In this document: one piece after another, positions 20,412 through 29,157 of the stretch | Position numbering within the stretch: position 1 is the first letter of the stretch | Layout of the letters: every line of letters starts with the position of its first letter | DNA from: an uncultured Lachnospiraceae bacterium | GTDB lineage: Bacteria > Bacillota > Clostridia > Lachnospirales > Lachnospiraceae | Direction of reading: 5' to 3' | DNA: 64,000 bases | Assembly (NCBI GenBank): GCA_946615865.1 | Contig: CAMOIJ010000009.1 | Location: 1-64,000, forward strand | Notes under the pieces: model-generated | What the model was told of the DNA's origin: nothing | Seen by the model: the letters and a program-made list of their open reading frames with translations, nothing else | Database searches by the model: none | Translations under genes and position numbers: made by a program

Positions 20412-21649
20412 AAAATCTCTCTCCGCAATAGTTCTTCCGCACCTTCTGTGCGCACCAGTTCCCGGTCCTTATTCGCGAACACGATCGTCTCAGCGCGCAG
20501 CCTCCCGCCGGACCACTCCTCCATATATCCGCAGATCCGGTGCGCCATCTCCCGCGCCGCCCGCTCCTTCACGCCATGCCGCTCAAGGACCTGAAGCGCC
20601 GCGTCCGTCATGACACAATCTTCAAGTTCTTTCCTCAGATTCTCCCGTTCCTGCTCTTTACAGTACTCGCCGGCGATCTCTCCCAGGATTTCCATCCTGC
20701 GGTCTCCGTACATGGAGTGCGTATTGCGTGCGCCGCCCGCTATTTTGACCAGTTTGCCGATATGGCCGGCAAGCAGAACTTCCTCAAATCCAATCTCCGC
20801 TGCAAGTTCTGCCGCTTCCGCCGCATAATTGGAGATCAGGACGACTCTGTCCTCCCGTATTCCATACTTCTGTGTCAAAAATGCGAGCCCGTAATTTCCG
20901 GGTGCCATTACCACAGACCGGGCTCCTTCCGCTTTCTGAACGCTCATCTGCGCCCGTATGGTCTCCACCACAGCGTGGTCACTCATGGGCTCCACAATGC
21001 CGGTGGTTCCCAGAATGGAGATCCCGCCGGTAATCCCCAGTCTGGGATTAAAGGTACGGGCAGCCAGCGCCTCCCCTTCAGGCGCGCTGATGATAACGCG
21101 CAGGCCGGGAATTGTATCGGGAGACTTGCCGAGCGGCATGTCGGCGTGCTCTTCCCTCCACGCTTCCAGAACCCTATCAACACTCGCAGTGATCATCTGC
21201 CTGGGAACATGGTTTATTGCCGCTGCTCCGACCGGCTGATCCAGCCCGTGCTTTGTGACCCTTCCTATGCCGGTTCCGCCGTCTATGGTAATTCCCGTCT
21301 GTTCAGACCACGATACTTCCGCCCCGATCAGCGTCCCTGTCGTGATGTCCGGATCGTCGCCTCCGTCCTTTCTGACTGCGCATGAAGCACATACCGGCCT
21401 TGCGGATTCCGACCCCTGATCTTCTTCATAACGGATTTTCTGCTCAAGGATCTGTGCCTGGAACACCGGTCCGCCCGGCGTGCGGATCTCTGCTTCCTGC
21501 ACACTCTCCCCGGTCAGCAGCATTCGTGCCGCCGCTGCAGCAGCTGCCGCCGCACAGCTTCCGGTCGTAAAACCGCAGCGCAGGCGCTTTCCGTCCTTCT
21601 CTATGTATCTCACTGTTTTTGTCTTCTTCAGATCTGCGTGTTCTGTCAT
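20408..21649 (-). CDS. cbiD: Cobalt-precorrin-5B C1-methyltransferase
   Basis: LRCGFTTGSCAAAAAAAAARMLL...GTTGIVEPMSDHAVVETI. Confidence 0.93.
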   Translation of the reverse strand: MTEHADLKKTKTVRYIEKDGKRLRCGFTTGSCAAAAAAAAARMLLTGESVQEAEIRTPGGPVFQAQILEQKIRYEEDQGSESARPVCASCAVRKDGGDDPDITTGTLIGAEVSWSEQTGITIDGGTGIGRVTKHGLDQPVGAAAINHVPRQMITASVDRVLEAWREEHADMPLGKSPDTIPGLRVIISAPEGEALAARTFNPRLGITGGISILGTTGIVEPMSDHAVVETIRAQMSVQKAEGARSVVMAPGNYGLAFLTQKYGIREDRVVLISNYAAEAAELAAEIGFEEVLLAGHIGKLVKIAGGARNTHSMYGDRRMEILGEIAGEYCKEQERENLRKELEDCVMTDAALQVLERHGVKERAAREMAHRICGYMEEWSGGRLRAETIVFANKDRELVRTEGAEELLRREIL

Positions 21650-21658
21650 CGCTGCTGA

Positions 21659-22285
21659 TCACATCCCATAGAGCAGGGCATTGCAGATGGCCGCGGCGAC
21701 GCCGCTTCCGCCTTTTCTCCCTCTGTTGACGATCCACGGGACATCCGTCTCCATGATCTGTTCCTTGGCATTCACCACATTGACAAAGCCAACCGGTACT
21801 CCGATGATCAGGGCCGGTCTGAAGCCTGTCTTATCCATCAGCTCTTTAAGCGCCAAAAGCGCTGTCGGCGCGTTTCCGATCGCGAAGATCGTCTCTCCGC
21901 CCAGCGCTGCCGCCTTCTCCATGCTCACCGCCGCGCGCGTCATCCCTCGCGCCGCAGCCTCCGCCGCAACTTCCGGATCCGCCATGAAACACCGGGCCTC
22001 CCCGCCCCACTTAGCCAGCGCTTTTTTGTTCACACCGGCAAGGGCCATATTCGTATCCGTCACGATCCGTGCACCTCTTCGGATCGCCTCTCTTCCTTTC
22101 TCCACTGCATCCGGAGAGAAGGTCATCGTATCCGCGTATTCGAAGTCCGCAGTCGCATGGATCACGCGCAGAACGACCGGAGCCAGCTCCTGAGGGACCT
22201 CTTTTCCCATCTGAGCGAGCTCGCTGCGTATGATCTGCATGCTGGCATTCTCTATGTCTGCAGGTTTTATGTGATCGATCTTCAC
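21659..22285 (-). CDS. cbiC: Precorrin-8X methylmutase
   Basis: MKIDHIKPADIENASMQIIRSEL...VIHATADFEYADTMTFS...IIGVPVGFVNVVNAKEQI. Confidence 0.93.
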   Translation of the reverse strand: MKIDHIKPADIENASMQIIRSELAQMGKEVPQELAPVVLRVIHATADFEYADTMTFSPDAVEKGREAIRRGARIVTDTNMALAGVNKKALAKWGGEARCFMADPEVAAEAAARGMTRAAVSMEKAAALGGETIFAIGNAPTALLALKELMDKTGFRPALIIGVPVGFVNVVNAKEQIMETDVPWIVNRGRKGGSGVAAAICNALLYGM

Positions 22286-22358
22286 TGCGGCTCCTTTCCT
22301 GAGCGGTTCGCTATTTTGGCTGTTTGCGATGGTTCGACAACATCCGTGTTCTTAATCG

Positions 22359-24029
22359 TCAGATTCCGATCGCCTCATAGATCAGTTTCCAGTCCAGGTG
22401 CTCCCTGAGCACATTCGCGAGGATATTAAGCTGTCTCTCCTGCATCTGGCGGGCGCTGAGCAGTTCCTTCCCTGCAGCGCGGGCAATTCCCGCGTCTTTA
22501 TCCAGCGCGATAGTGCCTTTCCTCTCCCGCAGAAGGGCGATCAGCGCCTCCCTGAACGCCGGCTCGTCGAAGATTCCATGTAAATATGTCCCCAGGACAC
22601 TTTCAAATACGGCGCCATCCGGTCCACTGAGCTTTGCGAAAACAGATCCCGCCGGCAGGCCGTCCTGCCTGATTCTGTCACCATCCGGATCCCCAAGATA
22701 CACGGTCTCCCCCATATGAATCTCATATCCGGAAACCGGAAGATCGGACAGCGCGGTCCAGTCTCCTGACAGCCGGCATGTCCTTCCGGCACTCTGTTTT
22801 GTCAGTTTTTCCTGCCGGAACACCGTCTCTATGGGCAGAAGATCCAGTCCCTCCTCCGCGCCTCCCGCCTCGCTTGATAACGGGTCCAGAATCCTTTTTC
22901 CCAGCATCTGGTAACCGCCGCAGATGCCCATGAGCAGCGGCGTATTGGGAAACTCCCCTTCTTCCGGCATGTTCAAAAGTCCTGCGTTCCGGGCGCGGCG
23001 AAGGCTGACCAGCCTGTCGATCCATCTCGCCAGCCCCGACTTTTTGAGCCAGCGAAGGTCTTCGATCGTATTGCGGGTGCCGGGCAGAAGGATCAGATCC
23101 GGCGTTCCCAGTTCCGAGACTTCCGACACGTAGTAGAGATTCACGCCGTCCTCCTGTTCGAGGGGCGTGAAATCCGTGTAATTGCTCATATAAGGGAGCC
23201 TGATCACCGCTATATCCACCGTTGCAGGCTCGGCCGCGTTGGAGCTGTCCGCGGAGCGCGGGCCTCCCTGCGCCGACTTCGAGCCCTCCGCGCGCTCTCT
23301 GCCGGTAAGCTTAACCGACAAACTATCCTCTTCGTCCAGATTCAGTTTCAGCCATGGCACAACGCCCGCAAACGGAATATCGCAGTACTCCCGGAACATG
23401 GAAAGCCCCGGCTCGAGAAGCCTCACATCGCCGCGGAACTTGTTGATGATCAGTCCTTTCACGCGCTCTCTTTCTTCGGGCCGCATCAGCTGCACCGTAC
23501 CCAGAAGCTGCGCGAAAACTCCGCCCGGATCAATGTTGCCTGCGAGCAGGACCGGTGCGTCCACCATCTGCGCAAGCCCCATGTTGACAAAATCACCCTC
23601 CCGCAGGTTGATCTCCACAGGGCTCCCGGCCCCTTCGATCACTATGATCTCTGCCCGCTCTTCAAGCCTGTGATAGGCTTCAAGAATTTGCGGGACCAGC
23701 GTTTTTTTGACACGGTAATAATCGGCTGCTCGCATCTTGCCGATCGGCCTGCCGTTTACGATCACCTCTGAGACCGCATCTCCCATTGGCTTTAGGAGGA
23801 TTGGGTTCATGTCCGCCGACGGCTCCAGCCCCGCTGCCGCCGCCTGCACCACCTGCGCGCGCCCCATCTCAAGCCCGTCCCTCGTCACGAAGGAATTGAG
23901 CGCCATATTCTGGGACTTAAAGGGCGCCACGCTAAAGCCGTCCTGCCGCAGCACACGCAGGATCCCCGCCGTCAGTATGCTCTTGCCCGCACCGGACATA
24001 GTGCCCTGGATCATCAGATTGCGCGCCAT
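22359..24029 (-). CDS. cbiP: Cobyric acid synthase
   Basis: MARNLMIQGTMSGAGKSILTAGILRVLRQDGFSVAPFKSQNMALNSFVTRDGLEMGRAQ; start placed at internal ATG of ORF 22359..24068. Confidence 0.93.
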   Translation of the reverse strand: MARNLMIQGTMSGAGKSILTAGILRVLRQDGFSVAPFKSQNMALNSFVTRDGLEMGRAQVVQAAAAGLEPSADMNPILLKPMGDAVSEVIVNGRPIGKMRAADYYRVKKTLVPQILEAYHRLEERAEIIVIEGAGSPVEINLREGDFVNMGLAQMVDAPVLLAGNIDPGGVFAQLLGTVQLMRPEERERVKGLIINKFRGDVRLLEPGLSMFREYCDIPFAGVVPWLKLNLDEEDSLSVKLTGRERAEGSKSAQGGPRSADSSNAAEPATVDIAVIRLPYMSNYTDFTPLEQEDGVNLYYVSEVSELGTPDLILLPGTRNTIEDLRWLKKSGLARWIDRLVSLRRARNAGLLNMPEEGEFPNTPLLMGICGGYQMLGKRILDPLSSEAGGAEEGLDLLPIETVFRQEKLTKQSAGRTCRLSGDWTALSDLPVSGYEIHMGETVYLGDPDGDRIRQDGLPAGSVFAKLSGPDGAVFESVLGTYLHGIFDEPAFREALIALLRERKGTIALDKDAGIARAAGKELLSARQMQERQLNILANVLREHLDWKLIYEAIGI

Positions 24030-24064
24030 TCTTACCTCCCTGCCGAAGCCCTCCGAGGAGCCGC

Positions 24065-25693
24065 TCACTTCAGCCTGTAGAAAAACTCCGTCTCATCGTC
24101 CGCTTCCCCCGCCACGATCGCGTGCAGATCCCGGATGATCGCCCCGGTCCTGCTCGCGTTCTGATAGAGCGAACTTCTCATGCACCACACATTTCCCTCT
24201 TGGACCGCCCGGAACTGCGTCAAAATACTGTCCTTCGCACACATCTGCTGCAGGTTCTCCGGCGCGTCCTCGATCGATGCGTTATAAATAAGGATGTCCG
24301 CCTGCTCCGCCGCCGCATAGAAAGCCTCCATGCTCACAGTCTGCGTAGCCCTGCCTGCATCCGTCGCAGGTGTGCTGAGCGCTCCTCCCGCGATCTCCAC
24401 CATTTTTCCAAAATAGTCCCCCGCACCTCTCGTCACGACCTGCCGCGTGGAATTGATCGAGAAGATGGCGACGGTCTTTTGCTCGCTTCCTGTCTCCTCT
24501 TTATGGAAAAGATCCTCAACATAACTTTTCTGCTCATCAAAAGCCTTCGCTGCTTCCTCTTCTCGGCCCGTCACGAGTCCGTAGACCTTCACCCACTCCG
24601 ATCTTCCAAGGGGCTCGCTTTCATAGCTGGAGCGGTCGATCATAACCGGTATGCCGAGCTTTTCCAGTTTCTCCTGCACCTTCGGCGTGTGATGGATCAT
24701 TGTGGATTCAACAGCAAGATTTACGCCTGCGGCTACAATTCTCTCATAATCCGGTGCGCTGTACTTGCCGCCGTATTCCAGAGTCCCCTTTTCCATTGCT
24801 TCACGGGCAGCTTCAATGTACCATCCATCTTTCTCGAGGCCGGACAGGATTACATTACCTACTGCACCGATCTCGTCGAACTGGCACATGACTGCCGATG
24901 CGGCAAGATAGATTCGGTCAAGCGGCTGGTGAAGGATAATCAGGTCTTCTGCCGTTCTCTCCGGGATCTCTGCGCCTTCCGGTACAATCAGATAGCGCCG
25001 GCCGTCATCCACTGCAAGGACTGCATATCCATTCTCATAGCGGTAAATCGCGAAGCACTTAGCGTATTCATTCTCATCTTTCGAGAGATACTGCAAGCCT
25101 GAGAGTTCGGGGGCTTCTTTGATGTCAGAAGTTGCTGCAGCTTCTTCCTGAGTCGCATCGGTACTGTCTTCCTCTTGCTGTGTCTCGCCTGTACTGTCCG
25201 CTTCTTCACGAGTTTCATCGGCACTTTCAGCCCCCTTCTTCGTCTCGAAAAAGCGGAAGGACAACGTGTAATCAACCAGATGCGGTGTACTCATGGCCGT
25301 AGTATCGGCCTGCACTTGCATTTCGCAGTCTTCCGGAAGAGATGCCGTTTGGCTTGTATCGGATGATCTTGCCACACTTTTCAGGGGAATCTCGAATTTC
25401 GAATTCCCCTCTGTGTTCACAGGCAGGATTTTCTCCCCATCTATGACCATAAAGTCATAGTGAGAACTACTCCAAGTAATTACGGCCAGCAATTCTCCTG
25501 ACCGTTCCAGCACAGGGCATGGAGATTCCACAGAAGCCTTGCCGCTTCCGCCTTCCAAGGTCACAGTTGCCCAGCAATACTGTGTTTCTTCAGAATTAAC
25601 AGTCTGCTCTGTTTTTTGGCCGGTGCAGCCCACTGCCGCCATGATCCATATGAACAATAGAAGGCCGCCCAGGGCCGCTCTCATTTTCTGCAT
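24065..25693 (-). CDS. BtuF/iron-siderophore-type ABC substrate-binding lipoprotein with N-terminal extension and acidic linker
   Basis: Lipoprotein-like N-terminus (IMAAVGCTGQ); acidic ESADETREEADSTGETQQEEDSTDATQEE linker; C-term binding-protein region VIMDRSSYESEPLGRSEWVKVYGLVTGREEEA-type. Confidence 0.82.
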   Translation of the reverse strand: MQKMRAALGGLLLFIWIMAAVGCTGQKTEQTVNSEETQYCWATVTLEGGSGKASVESPCPVLERSGELLAVITWSSSHYDFMVIDGEKILPVNTEGNSKFEIPLKSVARSSDTSQTASLPEDCEMQVQADTTAMSTPHLVDYTLSFRFFETKKGAESADETREEADSTGETQQEEDSTDATQEEAAATSDIKEAPELSGLQYLSKDENEYAKCFAIYRYENGYAVLAVDDGRRYLIVPEGAEIPERTAEDLIILHQPLDRIYLAASAVMCQFDEIGAVGNVILSGLEKDGWYIEAAREAMEKGTLEYGGKYSAPDYERIVAAGVNLAVESTMIHHTPKVQEKLEKLGIPVMIDRSSYESEPLGRSEWVKVYGLVTGREEEAAKAFDEQKSYVEDLFHKEETGSEQKTVAIFSINSTRQVVTRGAGDYFGKMVEIAGGALSTPATDAGRATQTVSMEAFYAAAEQADILIYNASIEDAPENLQQMCAKDSILTQFRAVQEGNVWCMRSSLYQNASRTGAIIRDLHAIVAGEADDETEFFYRLK

Positions 25694-25717
25694 TTATGCT
25701 CCTGATTATTTAGCTTC

Positions 25718-25765
25718 TGCTGTAATTGAGCCCTTACAGTACTGTCTAAGGGCTCAGTTACAGCA
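25718..25765. repeat. 48-bp palindromic repeat, copy 2
   Basis: TGCTGTAATTGAGCCCTTA-cagtactgtc-TAAGGGCTCAGTTACAGCA; 19-bp arms with one mismatch. Confidence 0.9.
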
Positions 25766-25789
25766 ACCGGACAGTTGTCACAAGGCTTC

Positions 25790-25837
25790 TGACCAAATCG
25801 AGCCCCTACAACTACCTCTAAGGGCTCGATTACGGCA
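25790..25837. repeat. 48-bp palindromic repeat, copy 3
   Basis: TGACCAAATCGAGCCCCTACAACTACCTCTAAGGGCTCGATTACGGCA; begins 72 bp after copy 2. Confidence 0.9.
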
Positions 25838-25886
25838 TCAAGCCGGCTGCCACAAGCCTTTCCAACAGCCACCCGACATTACAAGC

Positions 25887-27620
25887 TTACTTTACAGCCG
25901 CCCCTGCATGCTCCACATAAATCTGCTGAACAGCCGGAATGCTGCCCATACCTGCTATCTGGGCGTCAACCTTCTCAAAGCCGGCCGCCTTGAACATGCT
26001 CAGCCAGGAATCCTCTTCCTCACCTGCCATGTCGTTGTTGGCGTGATCGCCTGCCACGACCATGAGAGGCCTGAGCACAACCTTGGCATATCCTGCCGCC
26101 TTCACTTTTTCGATGACCGCTTCGCAGGCGGTATCTTCCGGCTCTCCCTCGACGGTTCCGATGAAGGCGTTTGCATATCCCAGCTGCTTCATCTGTGTCT
26201 GCATCTGGTCATATGTCACCTTTGCCGTGTGAGATGTTCCGTGTCCCAGGAAGACAAACGCCGTTCCGTCTTCCTTAGCTGCGTCGAGACTGTCGTATCC
26301 TGCCTCAGAGACCGCTGCCTCTGTGACTGCCTTTGCTACAGCTTCCTTGTCGGCGTTGATCTCTGCAGCGTCCGCTCCGACCGCTCCCAGAAGGGGCTCC
26401 GCTATTTTCACAGACTCAAACATGCCGCTGAAGTCTTCCACTGCTTTTACAAGTTCATCGTACTCCGCGCCGTGCATCAGATGTGTGGGCTGGATGACCA
26501 GCTGCTTCACGCCGTTTGCCGCTGCGCGCTCGAGCGCCTGCTCCACGTTGTCGATTTTCTCACCATCTCTGGCCTGCACGTGATTAATGATGATCTGGGC
26601 GGTAAAGGCCCTTCTCACAGACCAGTCGGGGTACGCTTCCCGAAGTGCCTTCTCGATCCCGCCGATGTCCGCCGCGCGGCTGTTATTGAAAGATGTTCCG
26701 AAACTCACGACCAGAAGTTCCTTCTCACCGATCTCATTGCCATTAAGAGGGTCGTCCTCAGACGCAGCCCCTGTATCTGCGCCAAAATAGTCCGGATCCG
26801 CGAATTCTCCCTCAACAAGCGCTTTCTGCTCGTCCGTAAGGGCGTCCCAGGCCGCCTTGGCTTCCTCGCACATTTGATCAGTCTCTTCGGTCCACTGCTG
26901 CACGTAGATCGCGTCGATCTTGTCGGCAACTGCTTTGGCCGCCTTCAGGTCCTCTTCGCCGGCAGACTTTGCGGCCGCTTCGGAATCTGTTCCGTCCTCA
27001 GTCTTCTTACCGTCTGCAGCAGGGTCCCCGGACGCAGTCTCCGAAGAGTCTCCCGGCATTACCTCATCGAGAGAAACAGGATTCGATACGATGACCTTGT
27101 GGTCATACCATTTCCCTTTGGTCCCGACGAGCGCAACATCAAATTCCTTATCCAAATACGGCACAGGAATATCAAAAGTGTTCACTTCCTCACTTGTTCC
27201 GTCGCTGTAAGTTACTTCTTCAGTCATCGGATTCAGAAGTTCTGCGCCCTCTTTCTGCGCGTCCTCCGCCGTACCGCAGTAGAGATTAACGATATTCTTG
27301 GAAGGCATCACGATATGGATCGTCATCTTGCCGTCGCTCACAACGAGGATGCCCTTGCCGTCTTTGGTCTCATTTACATGAAACATCGAGCCGTCCGTAT
27401 TGAAATCCGCCTGATACATACCGTCCGCGATGGGCGCGCCGTTCTCAGCTGTTGTACCTTCCTGACCGCTCTCGCCGGTCTTTCCGGTCTCTCCTGCCTC
27501 TGTCTGCGCTGTCACGCCGGTATCAGCTGCTGCCGGAGCTCCCGACGAGCCGGATCCACAGCCGGCCGCGGTCGCTGTGATCAGCGTCAGTGTCATTAGA
27601 AGTGCTATTGTCTTTTTCAT
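25887..27620 (-). CDS. cbiK: CbiK-type sirohydrochlorin cobaltochelatase with lipoprotein signal and N-terminal extension
   Basis: MKKTIALLMTLTLITATAAGCGSGSSG lipobox; chelatase region ELLVVSFGTSFNNSRAADIGGIEKALREAYPDWSVRRAFTAQIIINHV...FLGHGTSHTAKVTYDQMQ. Confidence 0.88.
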   Translation of the reverse strand: MKKTIALLMTLTLITATAAGCGSGSSGAPAAADTGVTAQTEAGETGKTGESGQEGTTAENGAPIADGMYQADFNTDGSMFHVNETKDGKGILVVSDGKMTIHIVMPSKNIVNLYCGTAEDAQKEGAELLNPMTEEVTYSDGTSEEVNTFDIPVPYLDKEFDVALVGTKGKWYDHKVIVSNPVSLDEVMPGDSSETASGDPAADGKKTEDGTDSEAAAKSAGEEDLKAAKAVADKIDAIYVQQWTEETDQMCEEAKAAWDALTDEQKALVEGEFADPDYFGADTGAASEDDPLNGNEIGEKELLVVSFGTSFNNSRAADIGGIEKALREAYPDWSVRRAFTAQIIINHVQARDGEKIDNVEQALERAAANGVKQLVIQPTHLMHGAEYDELVKAVEDFSGMFESVKIAEPLLGAVGADAAEINADKEAVAKAVTEAAVSEAGYDSLDAAKEDGTAFVFLGHGTSHTAKVTYDQMQTQMKQLGYANAFIGTVEGEPEDTACEAVIEKVKAAGYAKVVLRPLMVVAGDHANNDMAGEEEDSWLSMFKAAGFEKVDAQIAGMGSIPAVQQIYVEHAGAAVK

Positions 27621-27696
27621 GTTGTCCTCCTTTTTTCGGCTTTGAAGAGCCGCACATGATACAGTTCAGCACACTAAGTGCTGAATTAAACAAAGA

Positions 27697-27730
27697 AACT
27701 CCGCCGCAAGGCGGAGTGCATACCACAAGC
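27697..27730 (-). terminator. Intrinsic terminator between cobalamin riboswitch and cbiK
   Basis: Minus strand GCACTCCGCC-TTGC-GGCGGAGT followed by TTCTTTGTTT. Confidence 0.8.
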
Positions 27731-27804
27731 AGACCGGCGCAGGTTCCGCCGATCTCACTTTTCGTACAGCCAATGCCTCGTGGCCCGGAATCCATGTTTT
27801 CTCA

Positions 27805-27995
27805 CAGATTCCCCGTACTGCGGCAGGCAGGTCTCCCGGCTGATCGATCAGACGCGCCATGCCTCCCTTCCCGGTCTCCCAGTGGTTTTATGGCGGGCGC
27901 TCTCGAATCACGGTGACGAGATCGTGCGGGACTTGCACCCGCTTCCCTTTTCATCGGGCAGGCGCTGCTTAAGCCGCGCCTGCCCGACACCTTCC
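27805..27995 (-). promoter_or_regulatory. Cobalamin (AdoCbl) riboswitch
   Basis: Minus strand has GGGAAGCGGGTGCAAGTCCCGCACGA, ACCACTGGGAGACCGGGAAGG and the B12-box-like CAGCCGGGAGACCTGCCTGCCG, directly upstream of a cobalamin operon. Confidence 0.93.
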
Positions 27996-28067
27996 GCATC
28001 ATTTACTTATACGCATCCTATCACAATCCGGGCGATCAAACAATGAGCAGCGGGAACCGGCATGAAA

Positions 28068-28901
28068 TTACAGTTCCCACAAAAAGCCTATTGTCTCATC
28101 CATTTCCCCCAGATCGATCCTGCAGGCTCCGCCCCAGATCAGAACCGGGATCACCGATTGGAAATTATAGATCGCCGGAATCCCCAAATGCTCAAGGTCA
28201 TACTGAACTATCAGTTTCTTCTCAGAGTCCACCATCCAGTACTCTCTGACGCCGGCCCCCGCATACTTGTACATTTTGAGCTGCATGTCTTTTCTGCGAG
28301 TCGAGGGCGAAAGCACTTCTATGACCAGATCCGGGGCTCCAAAGACCCTTCCGTTCTTATATTTCGTCCTGTCACACACAACAAGTACATCCGGCTGCAC
28401 AACCGTCTTGTCGTCGCAGTCCAGCTGTACGTCCACCGGCGACATGAAGGGGAAACACGGTCCCTTGTTTTCCATGACGAAATCCAGAAGCTTCTTATGA
28501 AGAAAGCCGGCAATGCTCTGATGGATCGTCGTCGGTGCCGCCATGTCATAGAAGACTCCGTCGATCAGCTCAACCCTCTGGTCATCCGGAAGACGGAGAT
28601 AATCCTCCAGAGTATAAAGCCGGTTTCCGGTTTCGTTCGAATTACCGTCTTCTGCGTGGGCGTTATAAGCTGCAGATGTTTCACAGACCATACAATCCGA
28701 TGTAGCCGGATCTCCATATACCACGTTCTTATCTTTTTCAAGCACACTCTCAAGCGCCTCGATCGTCTCCCTGCGTGGCGATGCAGTCGCTCCGGCGAAC
28801 ACTTTCTGCACTGTACTGAGCGGAATTCCGGAGCGGTCCGCAATCATCTGATTAGTAAATCCAAGTTCTCTCTTGCGCTGCTTCATCTCTTCAATAGTCA
28901 T
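28068..28901 (-). CDS. XRE-type HTH fused to a Uma2-family (DUF820) endonuclease-like domain
   Basis: N-term RKRELGFTNQMIADRSGIPLSTVQKVFAG HTH; C-term YTLEDYLRLPDDQRVELIDGVFYDMAAPT...VQPDVLVVCD...GAPDLVIEVLSPSTRRKDMQLKMYKYAGAGVREYWMVD. Confidence 0.85.
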   Translation of the reverse strand: MTIEEMKQRKRELGFTNQMIADRSGIPLSTVQKVFAGATASPRRETIEALESVLEKDKNVVYGDPATSDCMVCETSAAYNAHAEDGNSNETGNRLYTLEDYLRLPDDQRVELIDGVFYDMAAPTTIHQSIAGFLHKKLLDFVMENKGPCFPFMSPVDVQLDCDDKTVVQPDVLVVCDRTKYKNGRVFGAPDLVIEVLSPSTRRKDMQLKMYKYAGAGVREYWMVDSEKKLIVQYDLEHLGIPAIYNFQSVIPVLIWGGACRIDLGEMDETIGFLWEL

Positions 28902-29025
28902 CCGGCACCTCCTGATCTGAACGATCATCTGTTATTTCCATTATTTTACCATTATTTCCATTTATGCGCAACTTGAATTTCCATTATATTTCCATATAGG
29001 CAACTTGACAGTTCGCCCAAACAGT

Positions 29026-29080
29026 GTTACACTTCAAAGCATCGGTGCATTGCACTTTAAAGTGTTAAACTTTAAAGCAC
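29026..29080. promoter_or_regulatory. Candidate operator: three CACTTTAAAG-like sites, one perfectly palindromic
   Basis: ACACTTCAAAGC, CACTTTAAAGTG (29053-29064) and AACTTTAAAGCAC clustered upstream of the symporter gene. Confidence 0.45.
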
Positions 29081-29157
29081 TAAACCAACCGAAACGACTA
29101 TAACCTGCATGCTGCGCACCGCACGAACAAATAACTACTGCTAAGGAGGAAACTCAA

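Noticed and set aside
25539-27599. 686-aa plus-strand ORF
   Set aside because: Antisense to cbiK and the palindromic spacer; no motif.
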